From Scylla paramamosain (taxonomy: Eukaryota; Arthropoda; Malacostraca; Decapoda; Portunidae), in assembly GCF_035594125.1 (NCBI RefSeq), contig NC_087158.1:10158300-10222299 (forward strand): a DNA stretch of 64,000 nucleotides. The letters are read 5' to 3'. The notes beneath the pieces are model-generated. The model saw only the letters and a list, made by a program, of their open reading frames with translations, was not told where the DNA came from and searched no databases. A program made the translations under genes and the position numbers. This document shows, one piece after another, positions 12,810 to 26,559 of the stretch (positions are counted from its first letter, which is position 1; every line of letters starts with the position of its first letter).

Positions 12810-13234
12810 CCAATCTCCACGAGTACGCCTATTATGGTCCTTTCGTCTCTTTTCATCATATTGCTTTCCTCTCTTGTTCTTCTGTCCCTTGGCATACCTC
12901 ACAGCCTGTGCACCCGCTACCATTCTTCTCTCTTCCGTCAGACTTTCGCTTGAAGAAGATATATCTAAGAGGCTACTTTGCATTTGGACTGATGGCGTTT
13001 CATTGATGGTGGAGCAAGTTTGGTGTTAGTATATGCGTAATTATTATAATTTCTTTTATTTATTATTATTATTTATTGATTTATTAAGTGATTCATTTAT
13101 TTTATTTATTTATTTATTTTTGGTTGGACGGAGCAATATTACCTTTTATAATTTGTATTGGGTAACGAAGTGAAGAAGGCATGTGTATTGAATTTCCAGT
13201 GTGACTACTGCCAAACATGGTGAAAAGCTTAATC

Positions 13235-13236
<2 letters not shown>
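12808..13236. other. Non-coding spacer
   Basis: Unique-looking DNA with a TTTA-rich patch at 13060-13122. No supported gene. Confidence 0.5.

Positions 13237-13310
<74 letters not shown>
13237..13310. repeat. (GA)n microsatellite
   Basis: About 37 GA units directly 5' of the LINE-B fragment. Confidence 0.97.
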
Positions 13311-13312
<2 letters not shown>

Positions 13313-13314
<2 letters not shown>

Positions 13315-13877
13315 CATGGCCTGGGGCGACCGGTGGCAAGTCAAGTTTGCCCCCGAAAAGACTCAGGCCATGTTGGTATCCCACTCTCACGAGGATGCGC
13401 GTGAGGTGCGTGGAAGGCTGAAGATGGGAGACAACAACATTCCTCTACAGGACAGCGTAAACATCCTTGGCGTGGAGGTGGACTCGCGGCTGCTCTTCGA
13501 CCGTCACCTCGAGGACGTGGCCCGAAAAGCGTCTCAGAAGATGACACTGTTGCGGGGTCTGAAGCACCTCCTTGACTCCAATGGCCTCCTAACCCTGTAC
13601 AAGGCTCAGGTCAGGCCCATCATGGAGTATGCGCCGCTCACGTGGATGTCCAGTGCCCGATGTTATCTCAACTTGCTGGACAAAGTGCAAAGGAGGGCAG
13701 AGCGCCTCATCAGTGGCGCCAGACGGACGCAGCCTCGCCAGCAACCGTGGCGGCAGCGACAACAGCAGCAGCAGCAGCAGATACAGGAGGATGGGCCGGT
13801 GCTGAGGGACACTCTGGATCATCGCCGGAAAGTCGCAGCGCTGACAGTGCTTCATAAGGCGTAGAGCCAGAATGTTC
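13313..13877 (+). pseudogene. LINE-B reverse transcriptase thumb region, 5' part
   Basis: The frame gives KFAPEKTQAML, then VNILGVEVDSRLLFDRHLE, LLTLYKAQVRPIMEYAPLTW and LNLLDKVQRRAERLI. This is the conserved region after the catalytic palm in Jockey/CR1-like reverse transcriptases. A glutamine-rich insert coded by CAG repeats lies at about 13740-13790. The palm itself is missing and replaced on the left by (GA)n. The frame ends at TAG 13862-13864, just before LINE-A copy 2 begins at 13878. GC content is clearly higher than in the neighbouring LINE-A. The C-terminus resumes at 16952. Confidence 0.8.
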
Positions 13878-16800
13878 CTCCTACACCAGCCTCGGAGTCC
13901 CCATCTGGGGAGGGGACCATAAATGTCCCCAGGTCGGACTGCCTTTCCGTCGACGACCCTAAGTGTCTTGACACCCCCCTCAACTTTTTCTTCATTAACT
14001 TCTGCAACATTCGCGGTCTAAGATCTAATTTTCAATCTGTAGAACACCACCTCTCCTCTTCTAAACCTCATCTTCTTTTCCTCACTGAAACTCAGGTGTC
14101 TGAGGCAACTGACAGTAGCCCCTTTTCTGTTCCCTCCTACTTTCTCTATCCTCATTTTCGATCCAAAGCTGGATGCTGCGTTTATGTGCGCAATGACTTA
14201 ACCTGCTCTCGTGCCCACGCTCTTGAATCTCCCGAGTTTTCCACCATCTGGCTACGACTACAGAGTCATTCTCATACTAAATTTATCTGTGCTGTATACC
14301 TCTCTCCTAACTCCTCTGACTATAAGAAATTCTTTGACTACTTAACTTCCAAAGTGGAGCACATTCTGACCCTCTTCCCTTTTGCAGAGATCTCCATTCT
14401 TGGAGACTTCAATGTTCACCACCAGCTTTGGCTTTCCTCTCCCTTCACTGACCATCCTGGTGAACTAGCCTACAACTTTGCTATCCTCCATGACCTAGAG
14501 CAATTGGTGCAACACCCTACTCGTATTCCTGACCGTCTTGGAGATACGCCCAACATTCTTGACCTTTTCCTGACCTCTAATCCTTCTGCTTATGCTGTCA
14601 CCCTTTCTTCTCCGTTGGGCTCCTCCGATCACAATCTCATATCTTTACGAGTATCTTGTCCTATCACTCCAATCCCTCCTCAGGATCCCCCTAAGCGAAG
14701 GTGCCTCTGGCGTTTTGCCTCTGCTAGTTGGGGGGACCTGAGGCGGTATTTTTCTGATTTTCCTTGGAATGACTACTGCTTCCGTGTCAGAGACCCGTCT
14801 TTGTGTGCTGAGCGCATAACAGAGGTGATAGTGTCTGGCATGGAGGCGTACATTCCTCACTCTTTTTCTCGTCCTAAACCTTCTAAACCTTGGTTTAACA
14901 CAGATTGTTCTCGTGCTATACATGATAGAGAGGTGGCCCACAAAAGGTACTTAAGCCTTCCTTCACCAGAATCTCATGCACTTTATATTTCTGCCCGGAA
15001 CCATGCCAAGTCTGTTCTCCAACTAGCCAAAAACTCCTTCATTAACAGAAAATGTCAAAACCTTTCAAGATCTAACTCCCCTCGTGATTTCTGGCATCTA
15101 GTCAAAAATATCTCCAATAACTTTGCTTCTTCTTCTTTCCCTCCTCTACTTCAACCAGATGGCACCACTGCTATCACATCTATTTCTAAAGCTGAACTCT
15201 TTGCTCAAACCTTTGCTAAAAACACTACCTTGGACGATTCTGGGCTTGTTCCTCCCTCTCCTCCACCCTCTGACTACTTCATGCCTCGTATTAAAATTCT
15301 TCGTAATGATGTTTTCCATGCCCTCGCTGGCCTAAACCCTCAGAAGGCTTATGGACCTGATGGGGTCCCTCCTATTGTTCTCCGAAACTGTGCCTCCGTG
15401 CTTGCACCTTGCCTAGTCAAACTCTTTCAGCTCTGTCTGTCAACATCTACCTTTCCTTCTTGCTGGAAGTTTGCCTACATTCAACCTGTTCCTAAAAAGG
15501 GTGACCGCTCTAATCCCTCAAACTACCGTCCTATTGCTTTAATTTCCTGCTTATCTAAAGTTTTTGAATCTATCCTCAACAGGAAGATTCTTAAACATCT
15601 ATCACTTCACAACCTTCTATCTGATCGCCAGTATGGGTTCCGTCAAGGCCGCTCTACTGGTGATCTTCTGGTTTTCCTTACTGAGTCTTGGTCATCCTCT
15701 TTTAGAGACTTTGGTGAAACTTTTGCTGTTGCCTTGGACATATCAAAAGCCTTTGATAGAGTCTGGCACAAAGCTTTGATTTCCAAACTACCCTCCTACG
15801 GTTTCTATCCTTCTCTCTGTAACTTCATCTCAAGTTTCCTTTCTGACCGTTCTATTGCTGTTGTGGTAGACGGTCACTGTTCTTCTCCTAAATCTATTAA
15901 CAGTGGTGTTCCTCAGGGTTCTGTCCTGTCACCCACTCTCTTCTTATTATTCATTAATGATCTTCTAAACCAAACTTCTTGTCCTATCCACTCCTATGCT
16001 GATGATACCACCCTGCACTTTTCCACGTCTTTTCATAGACGTCCAACCCTTCAGGAGGTAAACATATCACGCAGGGAAGCCACAGAACGCCTGACTTCTG
16101 ATCTTTCTAAAATTTCTGATTGGGGCAGAGCAAACTTGGTATTGTTCAATGCCTCAAAAACTCAATTCCTCCATCTATCAACTCGACACAATCTTCCAGA
16201 CAACTATCCCCTCTTCTTCAATGACACTCAACTATCCCCCTCTTCTACACTGAACATCCTTGGTCTGTCCTTTACTTATAATCTGAACTGGAAACTTCAC
16301 ATCTCATCTCTAGCTAAAACAGCTTCTATGAAGTTAGGTGTTCTGAGACGTCTCCGCCAGTTTTTCTCACCCCCCCAGCTGCTAACTCTGTACAAGGGCC
16401 TTATCCGTCCATGTATGGAGTATGCTTCACATGTCTGGGGGGGTTCCACTCATACTGCTGTTCTAGACAGGGTGGAATCAAAAGCTTTTCGTCTCATCAA
16501 CTCCTCTCCTCTAACTGACTGTCTTCAGCCTCTCTCTCACCGCCGCAATGTTGCATCTCTAGCTGTCTTCTACCGCTATTTTCATGCTAACTGCTCTTCT
16601 GATCTTGCTAACTGCATGCCTCCCCTCCTTCCGCGGCCTCGCTGCACAAGACTTTCATCTTTCTCTCACTCCTATTCTGTCCACCTCTCTAACGCAAGAG
16701 TTAACCAGTATTCTCAATCATTCATCCCTTTCTCTGGTAAACTCTGGAATTCTTTGCCTGCTTCTGTATTTCCACCTTCCTATGACTTGAATTCCTTCAA

Positions 16801-16951
16801 GAGGGAGGTTTCAAGACACTTATCCACCAATTTTTGACCACTGCTTTGACCCTTTTAGGGACTGGCATTTCAGTGGGCATTTTTTTTTATTAGATTTTTG
16901 TTGCCCTTGGCCAGTATCCTTCCTACATAAAAAAAAAAAAAAAAAAAAAAA
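13878..16951 (+). mobile_element. LINE-A copy 2: young, 5'-truncated
   Basis: Nearly identical to copy 1 from CTCCTACACC, eight bases after its start ATG, to the poly(A) run at 16929-16951. The 5' UTR and ATG are lost, the usual result of incomplete reverse transcription. It lies in the same orientation as LINE-B and splits it. Near identity with copy 1, including silent sites, points to recent activity of the family. Confidence 0.93.
13880..16837 (+). CDS. LINE-A endonuclease-reverse transcriptase, open but lacking its ATG
   Basis: The frame is open from the truncated 5' end through the same stop as copy 1, so about 985 codons are intact without an initiator. Endonuclease motifs (LGDFN, SSDHN) and reverse-transcriptase motifs ([33 protein letters not shown]) are complete. 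It keeps Arg in GFRQGRST where copy 1 has Pro. A 6-base insertion adds two residues after SSDHNLISL, near 14649. Without the 5' UTR promoter and ATG it is unlikely to be expressed as the full protein. Confidence 0.85.
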   Translation, partial: PTPASESPSGEGTINVPRSDCLSVDDPKCLDTPLNFFFINFCNIRGLRSNFQSVEHHLSSSKPHLLFLTETQVSEATDSSPFSVPSYFLYPHFRSKAGCCVYVRNDLTCSRAHALESPEFSTIWLRLQSHSHTKFICAVYLSPNSSDYKKFFDYLTSKVEHILTLFPFAEISILGDFNVHHQLWLSSPFTDHPGELAYNFAILHDLEQLVQHPTRIPDRLGDTPNILDLFLTSNPSAYAVTLSSPLGSSDHNLISLRVSCPITPIPPQDPPKRRCLWRFASASWGDLRRYFSDFPWNDYCFRVRDPSLCAERITEVIVSGMEAYIPHSFSRPKPSKPWFNTDCSRAIHDREVAHKRYLSLPSPESHALYISARNHAKSVLQLAKNSFINRKCQNLSRSNSPRDFWHLVKNISNNFASSSFPPLLQPDGTTAITSISKAELFAQTFAKNTTLDDSGLVPPSPPPSDYFMPRIKILRNDVFHALAGLNPQKAYGPDGVPPIVLRNCASVLAPCLVKLFQLCLSTSTFPSCWKFAYIQPVPKKGDRSNPSNYRPIALISCLSKVFESILNRKILKHLSLHNLLSDRQYGFRQGRSTGDLLVFLTESWSSSFRDFGETFAVALDISKAFDRVWHKALISKLPSYGFYPSLCNFISSFLSDRSIAVVVDGHCSSPKSINSGVPQGSVLSPTLFLLFINDLLNQTSCPIHSYADDTTLHFSTSFHRRPTLQEVNISRREATERLTSDLSKISDWGRANLVLFNASKTQFLHLSTRHNLPDNYPLFFNDTQLSPSSTLNILGLSFTYNLNWKLHISSLAKTASMKLGVLRRLRQFFSPPQLLTLYKGLIRPCMEYASHVWGGSTHTAVLDRVESKAFRLINSSPLTDCLQPLSHRRNVASLAVFYRYFHANCSSDLANCMPPLLPRPRCTRLSSFSHSYSVHLSNARVNQYSQSFIPFSGKLWNSLPASVFPPSYDLNSFKREVSRHLSTNF

Positions 16952-17131
16952 CCCTAGCAGACCAAGGTGCCAAGGTCTCGCTCCAGCACCCACCAACGGG
17001 CATTCTCCTCCGCCGCTGTAGTGTGGTGGAACACTCTCACGGCTGTGGTGGACGTACGACGTCTGTCCACACAGCAGATGAAAGTGTCCACACACAAGTG
17101 GTTACGCCTACAGACTCTCAACCCTCCATAA
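16952..17131 (+). pseudogene. LINE-B reverse transcriptase C-terminus, 3' part
   Basis: Starting after LINE-A copy 2's poly(A), the frame from 16958 reads RSRSSTHQRAFSSAAVVWWN, then TLTAVVDVRRLS, and ends [13 protein letters not shown] with TAA at 17129-17131. The motif RT.THQRAFS..A..LWN close to the stop is typical of Jockey/CR1-type LINE proteins. It completes the LINE-B text broken at 13862-13877 and has the same GC-rich composition. Confidence 0.8.
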
Positions 17132-17208
17132 GAAAGACACAAAAATATGGTCGTGTCTGACCTTCAGTGAACTTAACATATAGATACATATGACCTCTAT
17201 TGTAAATA

Positions 17209-17324
<116 letters not shown>

Positions 17325-17525
17325 CCATATAATTTTCTAGTTTATTAATCTGTTTATTTGCTTATTATTTATACATTGATTTAATCACTGGTTACATACA
17401 TATGCCTATACATCTTAGCAAAATATTAATATTTATTATACCACACACAGTAATGCTTTAATATAGTTATACACGACAAAGATAACTTTAGCAAAGGCCA
17501 CAATGAACATGTGTGTTTAATAGTT

Positions 17526-17529
<4 letters not shown>

Positions 17530-17599
<70 letters not shown>

Positions 17600-17613
17600 C
17601 TGTGCAGCAGTCT
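17530..17613. repeat. (GA)n microsatellite ending in a small hairpin
   Basis: About 33 GA units are followed by AGACTGCTG-TG-CAGCAGTCT (17594-17613), a perfect 9-base stem with a 2-base loop. Confidence 0.9.
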
Positions 17614-18994
<1,381 letters not shown>

Positions 18995-19215
18995 GAACGT
19001 TAAATATGTGAGATATTTACTTTATCATAAAATGCTCAGAGAACACCTCTTGGTGGTAAACTGCACGCTTCAAAGATACTGTTGAAGGATGGATTCATTT
19101 CTAAACATGTTTTTCGAGTTTGTGTTTTTAGGACCGACATAATTTCCTTACGTTATTTCTTTAATATATATTTGCTGGATATCTTTAAAAAAATATAAAA
19201 AGATCGTGGCTACTT

Positions 19216-19217
<2 letters not shown>

Positions 19218-19293
<76 letters not shown>
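19218..19293. repeat. (CT)n microsatellite
   Basis: About 38 CT units. Confidence 0.97.
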
Positions 19294-19296
<3 letters not shown>

Positions 19297-20266
19297 GAAA
19301 TGACCCAATAGTTACTTGTTATTTGTAAATTTTGCAAAATGACCGATAAGATAGCTGAGGATATTTCGAAGTAACCCTGCCCTTCGCATGTTAAAGATAA
19401 AATAACGTAAAGTTTTAATGACGGAAAGGATGCCGACCGAATCATGGGAGAGTTGTGCTGACAAATCATAAGAAAAATAACAGACTTGTTCTTTTGAGAG
19501 TAGGGCAGATCGGAAATAAAATTGGAAAAGAATTTGTGCCTCACCATGACTGGTGTTTAAGAAAAATATTTTCAGGATAGGTCAAAATGTATGTTATCTA
19601 CACAGACATACGACTCCTCATATCATAATCGTCTTCATACTTTGAAGAAGTAAGGCCTAGTTCATTAATGATTTAACTTTACAAAAACATCAAATATTAA
19701 GAGAAGCACATCACTTACAATATCGTGTCAAATAGCAATAAAATTGTTCTGTTATGAAAAGTTTTCTAGTGTCTGAAAAGAAAAATTGATGAAAAACTCA
19801 TCGACACACACTATATAAGTTTTCTTCCTTATATTTTTCACATAATAATTATTCACAGTTACGCCATTCTCATCATTCTGTATCCAATAATTTGAGCTTT
19901 CACTTTCTATATAAATTTCTAGTGATCTATTACAGTCCACCACCATCTCTTGAGTCACTTAAAACTGAAAAAAAATAAGGCTAACTAAGATCTGGTTAGC
20001 GTCAGGCATAAATAATATACCCTCTACGTATTAGGAGTCAGTAAAGCAAGCAAGCAAGGAGTTTTAACTTAAAAAGTAAAAAAAAACAAAAAACAAATGA
20101 ACACTGATAAACGAATCACGGATGTTTCCCACATACAACAAGGCAATTAACTACACAGTCGGGGACTATCGATTCTACATTATATTTGATGGAAAACTTA
20201 TTACTCTATGAGACTTTCCAAAAATCAGATCTAGGAGGGTGGGGGGGCATGCATGAGTGCGTGAGT

Positions 20267-20324
<58 letters not shown>

Positions 20325-21169
20325 CCAGTCGTTCCATATTTATATTGGCTAGTCGATCTGTATTGTACACATCAATGTATGTATGCATGTATGCATGCAT
20401 GCAGGTATATGTATTTCCAATCTGGAAAATGAAAGAGAAATAAGTCCGGAAAGTTACAGAAGTTAATGAAAGAGAGAAAGAAGAAACTAAATGGAGAGGG
20501 AAAGTTGGGTCATAAAAATTAATGAGAAAGAAAAAAAAAGTAAAAAAAAAGTGAGAAGGGTGACAAGGGGAAGAAATATGAGAAGAGGGAGGAAGAGGAC
20601 GAGGACGAGGAGAAGGAGGAGGAAATGGGGATTGTGTGACTAGAGGAAGATATTTTTTAGTTCCTCGTACCATCATTTTCTTTTTTCCTTTCAGGATGAT
20701 GCGTTGCCTCATTTACCATAAAACACAACAGTAAACACGTTAAGGGAAAGAAAACGTTAACGTTATATATTGGAAACAGGACGACTTGCAGGCTTATAAT
20801 TCTTCCTTGTTTAAACTTGAAGTAAAAATTTTCTTTTTTTCATTTGTTTTTAATTCAATTATTATTTTATCAATTTATTTATTTATTCATTTATTTATTT
20901 ATTATTATTATTATTATTTACTTATTTTTTTTTTTTACTGTTGGCGAAAAGTCCGTACCACATGGAGACAAAACAGTAAACTGAGAGATCATATCTATTA
21001 TTCATTCAGAGACTAAAGAACTTGGTGTTTTGCACGTGTCCTCTCAACAGTATCTAAGGGCAGAGGGTAAAACAACAGGCATTATTTTTTTTTTATTTAT
21101 TATTATCATTGATTGTGTTCTACAGGGACAAGCAATTTTTTTTTTTTTAACATTATTTTGAACTTTATT
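19294..21169. other. Non-coding DNA with short repeats
   Basis: No supported gene. It holds a (CA)n tract at 20269-20320, an ATGT/ATGC patch at 20375-20403, a purine-rich stretch at 20450-20640 and TTTA/TTA-rich DNA at 20870-20930. Confidence 0.5.

Positions 21170-21205
<36 letters not shown>
21170..21205. repeat. (GT)n microsatellite
   Basis: About 17 GT units. Confidence 0.95.
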
Positions 21206-21207
<2 letters not shown>

Positions 21208-21523
21208 GCATGCCCCTACACGCTCGTGGTATGCCGTGTGCATTTTATATGTTTACGTATCTTTTTTTTTTTTTTTTAAGTGGCTATCATCCATTACTCA
21301 GGGGACACAGCCCCCAGAAAGTTGCACCGCCATCCCTCATTCTTCCGGCGCCCCGCGAGAACATGAGCTTCAGTACCACCTTCGCTCATAAAAATGTTGG
21401 AATGGCCTAATTAAATGCGGTAACTGCTGCTACATTTTAAAGTTGTTAATGGACTTCTTTCCAGTCCTATCAAAAGTTTGGAAACATTAATGGCTCGTTG
21501 GATAAATATGTATCATTTTTGTA

Positions 21524-21524
<1 letters not shown>

Positions 21525-21575
<51 letters not shown>
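21525..21575. repeat. (GT)n microsatellite at a LINE-A tail
   Basis: About 24 GT units that end at the 3' end of the reversed LINE-A beginning at 21576. On the element's strand the tail therefore reads ACATAAACACACA. Confidence 0.95.
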
Positions 21576-21577
<2 letters not shown>

Positions 21578-22423
21578 ATGTAGGAGGGACACCGGCCAAG
21601 GGCAACAAAATCAAGTAAAAGAAAAAAAAAGAAAAAGAAAAAAAGACCCACTGAGATACCTGTCCCCGAATAGGGTCCAAAACGGTAGTGAACAATTGAA
21701 GGAAACCTCACTCTTGAAGGAATTCAAGTCATTGGAAAGTGGAAGTACGGAGGCAAGCAGGGAGTTCCAGAGTTTATTAGAGAAAGGGATGCATGCCTGA
21801 GAATACTAGTTAACTCTTACATTAGAGAAGTGGATAGAATAGGGGTGAGTGAAAGAAGAAAGTCTTGTGCAGCGAGGCCGCGGGAGGAGTGGAGGCATGC
21901 AGTTAGCAACAACAGAAGAATAGTTAGCATGAAAATAGCGGCAGAAGATAGATAGAGATGCAACATTGCGGCGATGAGAAAGAGGTTGAAAACAGTCAGT
22001 TAGAGGAGAAGAGTTGATGAGACAAAAAGCTTTTGATTCCACCTTGTCTAGAAGAGCGGTATGAGTGGAAACCCGCCAGATATGTGAAGCATACATGGAC
22101 GGATAAGGCCCTTGTACTCGTACAGAGTTAGCAGCTGGAAGGGTGAGAAAAACTGGCGGAGACATCTCAGAACACCTAACCTTATAGAAGTTATTTTAGC
22201 TAGAGATGAGATGTGAAGTTTCTAGTTTAGATTATAAGTAAAGGACAGACCGAGGAGGTTCAGTGTAGGAGAGGGGGACAGTTGTGTGTCTGGAAGGTTG
22301 TGTCGAGTTGATAGATGGAGGAATTGATTTTTTGAGACACTGAACAAAACTAAGTTTGCTCTGCCCCAGTCAGAAATTTTAGAGATCAGAAACTTGGATT
22401 CTGTGGCTTCCCTGCGTGAACTG
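21576..22423 (-). mobile_element. LINE-A copy, reversed, 5'-truncated
   Basis: Contains the LINE-A 3' UTR (complement of TTGCCCTTGGCCGGTGTCC at the left end) and the coding region back to the segment just after YADD (SRREATE, near 22415). Readable pieces are SHIWRVSTHTALLDKVESK and NVASLSIFCRYFHANYSS, with frameshifts. The normal poly(A) is replaced by a CA tract, and another (GT)n tract lies just beyond the 5' end at 22440. Confidence 0.88.
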
Positions 22424-22439
22424 TTTTTTTACTTCCTGA

Positions 22440-22486
22440 GTGTGTGTGTGTGTGTGTGTGCACGTGTGTGTGTGTGTGTGTGTGTG
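22440..22486. repeat. (GT)n microsatellite
   Basis: About 23 GT units with a CAC interruption, lying between a LINE-A fragment and a SINE. Confidence 0.95.
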
Positions 22487-22487
22487 A

Positions 22488-22765
22488 TTCACCTAAGGTC
22501 GTCTCCTGGTCACCCAGCCAGCTGTTCCCCTATGGAAAGAACTCAGAGCTCATAGTGACCGATCTTTGGGTAGGACTGAGACCACTCACAGACAACACAC
22601 CGGGACAGCGAGATCACAGCTCCTCGGGTTACATCCCGTACCTACTTGCTGCTAGGTGAACAGGGGCTACACATTAAGAGGCTCGCCCATTTGCCTCGCC
22701 GTGCCCGGGTTCCGAACCCGGGCCTTCTTGATTGTGAGCCGAGCGTGCTAACCACTACACTACGC

Positions 22766-22768
<3 letters not shown>
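22488..22768 (-). mobile_element. tRNA-Val-derived SINE, copy 2 (different body)
   Basis: On the minus strand the head at 22768 reads GCGTAGTGTAGTGGTTAGC (A box), then CTCGGCTCACAATC with anticodon CAC in a 7-base loop, then GGGTTCGGAACCC (B-box/T-arm). The head resembles arthropod tRNA-Val. The body runs about 200 bases to 22488 and does not match the SINE at 7914. It is flanked by (GT)n on both sides, and the 5' flank GT tract starts directly at the head. Confidence 0.75.

Positions 22769-22815
<47 letters not shown>
22767..22815. repeat. (GT)n microsatellite
   Basis: About 24 GT units joined directly to the SINE head. Confidence 0.95.
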
Positions 22816-22817
<2 letters not shown>

Positions 22818-24190
22818 ATTCTCAAAAGTTCATGTATCGTTTATTTAAGATGAGGATAATAACATTTTATATTAATTCCAGTTGATGTAAGACGTGACAA
22901 GATAAATCTTTATGTACGTATGATATAAGCCATTTCAAAGAAAATATAATGAGTGACACATTTTTATTGTAGCAGCAACGACAATGGTTGTAATAAATTA
23001 AGTTGATTGTGGTGGTGGTGACAAAGATTAAAATGATAATGATGATGATAAAATAAACAATAATGACAGTGATAATTCGTGATAACAAGAGTAAATCAAA
23101 CCACAATGTGTTCGTTGTACACTTGGTGTATTCGTCCCTCACTTTAATATGCAATACCTGCTCGGCATACAAGCCTGACACAACAGCAGTGGATCTTAAA
23201 AAAAATCAGGAACACTGTTTAAGAAATGTCCTTGTTAATGATTACAATAATTATGAATCAAGCCAATCAGCGTCAAGACGAGAGGAATTAACTTAAAGAA
23301 TTACAGCAGAAATACTCTACTACCTAAACCGAACAACATTCACTGACGAGATACAAGGAGTAGGATTGTCACAAAGTGAGATGCAGAACAGCTCGTTACA
23401 AACATGTCAATGTGCCACATAGAGTTTCTGGCCGAAACAAACTTCATTCAATAAAGCATCGCCAACACAAATCCACGGATAACTCAGTTCATGTTTTAAT
23501 GTATAACTTTTAACTATGTTTTAAGGAAATGTTTTACATTGTGAATTATTATCCATCTTTTTTTTTTCTAAGTTTCATTTGTTATGTCAGACCTGAATGG
23601 CATACAGGTGTTACGTATTTAGGCCAGGTACGAATAAACCAAGTGTACAGTGTTAAATCCAAAATGACGAGCTTGATAAAAGATAAAAAAAAAAACACTT
23701 GTTACCTTTAGCAGTTAGATAATTTATGCGGTCGTTACATTTCAGTGGATTGTCCATATAAACTTCCATTATAACTATTTCTAATCGGTGTTGCTACATT
23801 ATCTAGAGTTCATTCAGGTAAAAACAATATTGGTCTTTTGGGGGACATACAAATAAAATCACATTTTGCTGTACTTACAATAATTTTGTTTGAATTGGAC
23901 TCATCATTAAGTTGGTTTACTGTACTCTGTATTGTAAAATTATCTCATTTTTGTTATCAACACTTTCACTAACGGTTAACTCATTAATAAACCTCACATG
24001 TAGATCATTGTCAAGGCAGATTTTGTTGACTACTGTCTTCTTTCTGCGGAACACTTGGTGAAAATAAGTCAGAGTTAGCCTCTTTTCATGAGTTTAATAC
24101 TTACATATAAGATAGAATTAAGGTTGTAAAATATGCATGCAATATATATAAACTTCCGGAAACTTGTAGAAAAAAAAAGTAAAATATTAA
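22816..24190. other. Non-coding DNA
   Basis: AT-rich DNA without a supported gene. The segment at 24078-24142 is a repeat shared with 34175-34240 on the other strand. Confidence 0.5.
24078..24142 (+). repeat. Interspersed repeat shared with 34175-34240
   Basis: The segment GTTTAATACTTACATA and its flanks match the reverse complement of 34175-34240 at roughly four bases in five over about 62 bases. The repeat type is unknown. Confidence 0.6.
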
Positions 24191-24204
24191 TTAACTGACG
24201 CATC

Positions 24205-24640
24205 CCGCTCGACACCTCCCCCCCAGCTCCGAGTGCTTGCCCGGTTCCGACGGTTCTGCCAGGAACCGCTAGAAACCGGCTCCGAGTCTTGGAGCCGGTT
24301 TTGCCTTAACGGTTACACACGAGCAGTGATGGTAGATACGCATGAGTTACAACATCTATGTAGTGTTTAAATTATTTATGCAATCATTAACCGGAACCGG
24401 TTCCGCAGAGAATCATGCAGAGCGCGCGGGGCCGGTACCAGAGTCTTGGAGCCGCCAGCGGGTGGGGTGAGTACCAAAGTCTTGGAGCTGCCAGCGAGCT
24501 GCTCTGACGGTTACCAGGCGGAGCCGGTTCCGGAATCTGTTCCGAGGGGAATCGTGTAGAGAGTGCGTTGTGAGTACCAAGTCTTGGAACCGCCAGCGCG
24601 CTGCTCAGACGGTTAGCACTAGTGTATATCGGATCCAGGA
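24205..24640. repeat. hAT-associated subterminal repeat array, left
   Basis: A GC-rich block holding many GAACCG/CGGTTC units, including the 12-base palindrome GGAACCGGTTCC near 24394, and repeated GAGTCTTGGAGCCG and CCAGCGCGCTGCTC-like phrases. Related blocks lie at 26560-26667 and 27190-27440. Such direct and inverted short motifs at transposon ends are typical hAT transposase-binding regions. Confidence 0.65.
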
Positions 24641-24644
24641 CTCA

Positions 24645-25761
24645 TCTAGAATACTGGCAGAGATTATTAAAAGTTCCTCGTTAGACAAGCACATACTAGT
24701 TTTCCCCTGGTAGCAGAAAGTGTGTCACGTGGCCATGTTGCTCTAAATATCGTTCCATCATGCAGTATGAAGAATTTCATCTAGTTTCTACATCCTGAAT
24801 AAGTTTCTTTGAAGGCTGCTTGTGCTGCTCTTGCACTTGCATGAGCTTATCAGAAGCCTTCACGCTGTAATGGAAAAAAATAAAAAAATAAAAAATACAA
24901 TAGTCTATTTTTTTCTTTTTAGATTCTAGACATCCTCAGTGTTCTTAATGGAGTCCTGAACAACAACTAGATTCAGAGTGTGTGCAAAGCACGGGATATG
25001 GCGAACATTCATTTGTTTTATTGCTGCAGTAATGTTAGCAGCATTGTCTGTCACAATTGAGTGAATTTCATCTAAAAATGTTCCATTTATTGTAGACAAG
25101 TCTTATCTCTTCTGCAATATTATCTGCTGTATGAGACTTAACCATACGAACAGTATCAATCACAGCAGACTTGAGGACCCACTCTGGGGATATGTAGTGA
25201 GCTGTCACTGTGATGAATGCTTTCGTTTGTCAGGATGTCCATAATATGTCTGTTGCTAAAGCAATACGTCTAGCTTTCTCCAGCTCTTGACGGACTCTCT
25301 ACCTCTTTACTGTAAATAGATGGAAAGAGAGTCCTACCTATCTCTCTGCGGCTTGTCCAGTCATATGTGGGCTTGAGTCCATTTACTAATCTTTTCAACC
25401 CCTTGTCTTCAACAACAGATAGTGGTTGTAAGTCTTCCGCTGTCATCCTGACAACCAAAGGGTCAAGTTCTTTCTTTTTATTCGAGTCATTCTTATAGGG
25501 CTGAGCCCTAGTGATGGCCTCGATCAGTGCTGGTTGAGCAGAGGTGGATGGTCTGGGATGTTTGGCAGCAAATTCCATATCTGCATCCTTCTTGAACTCC
25601 GCATATTCAATGGGATGTCTGGTGCGCAGGTGTTTCATCATGTTCGATGTACTTCCACTGTACTTTAGCTTATCTTTACACACCAAGCATACAACGACGT
25701 CAGACGACGTCTCTTCCATGTACGTCCACACTGGAGCTGTTCTATTCCGCTTGGATGTCAT
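24645..25761 (-). pseudogene. hAT transposase with BED zinc finger, broken
   Basis: The N-terminus at 25761 reads MTSKRNRTAPVWTYMEE, then CLVCKDKLKYSGSTSNMMKH and RTRHP, a C-x2-C...H-x4-H BED finger that binds DNA ends. After the finger come PSTSAQPALIEA and, in shifting frames, DILWTS, AFITVTAHYISPEWVLKSAV, HTLNLVVVQDSI (the Cys-His-rich hAT core) and KLIQDVETR-stop-NSSY, where the usual Trp of ETRWNS is a stop. A second stop follows DILWTS, and there are several frameshifts. The C-terminal dimerisation (hATC) region is absent. A stop at 25270 ends the longest intact piece of 163 codons. Similar to ZBED1/4-like hAT transposases. It is dead. Confidence 0.85.
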
Positions 25762-26417
25762 TGTTTTACATGAAATTTAAGCTTAATAAGTGAGATGTAC
25801 ACCTCCGTTCTCTATGCTCTAACGCTGCAAAGTAGGTACAAACGTGATGTGCACCTTCAGCACGCTGCCTTTGAAAAAGACTTGGTGCCTGTATAAATAT
25901 TACGCTATAATGAGAGAGAGGAAGGTTTGGAGTACAACGTACAAGTAAGTTATTTTGAGTATCTGAAAAAAAAAAAAAGGTCTTCATTTATTCATGAGGA
26001 TGATGGTAACAGACAACCTCTCGATTTGCAATTTTAGGAGGATAGAAAAGTTGGATGAAATATGAAGAGGTAAAGTGGGTGGGAAGGGAAGATTGGAGTG
26101 TTATAGTGAGAAAGGAAATATAGTAGGAGACAAAAAGTTGACGGGCAAACCGTCATGCCTATAGACAACCTCTCTCTTAGGCAGTTTTAGCTATTGTGAT
26201 CAAGTCGCCGGCCGCGCACTACTATCTATACCATGTCATGACGTCACAGGACATCTACCAATCAGAGTGTTAAGAAACTATCACGCATATGGTAACACAA
26301 AATCAGTGCATACTATTAGTCATCATGAACGAAATATTTTAATATCAATCATACGATTTCTTTGAATACTGGATGCAGGGACGCATGTATCATTCCTTTA
26401 CACTCCATTTCGTTAAT

Positions 26418-26491
26418 TTTGTAGATACCATTTGCAAAATGGTATCTACAAATGAACGACTCCGGTAATCATGAATGATATTCATGATTAC
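26418..26491. repeat. Two adjacent perfect hairpins
   Basis: TTTGTAGATACCATTT (26418-26433) pairs with its exact complement at 26437-26452 across a 3-base loop. Thirteen bases on, GTAATCATGAAT (26465-26476) pairs exactly with 26480-26491, again with a 3-base loop. Confidence 0.9.
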
Positions 26492-26559
26492 ATATTTTAA
26501 ACACTGCATAACTGTTTGTGATTTGTAACTCACGAGCATTAGCCATCAGTACTCACGAG

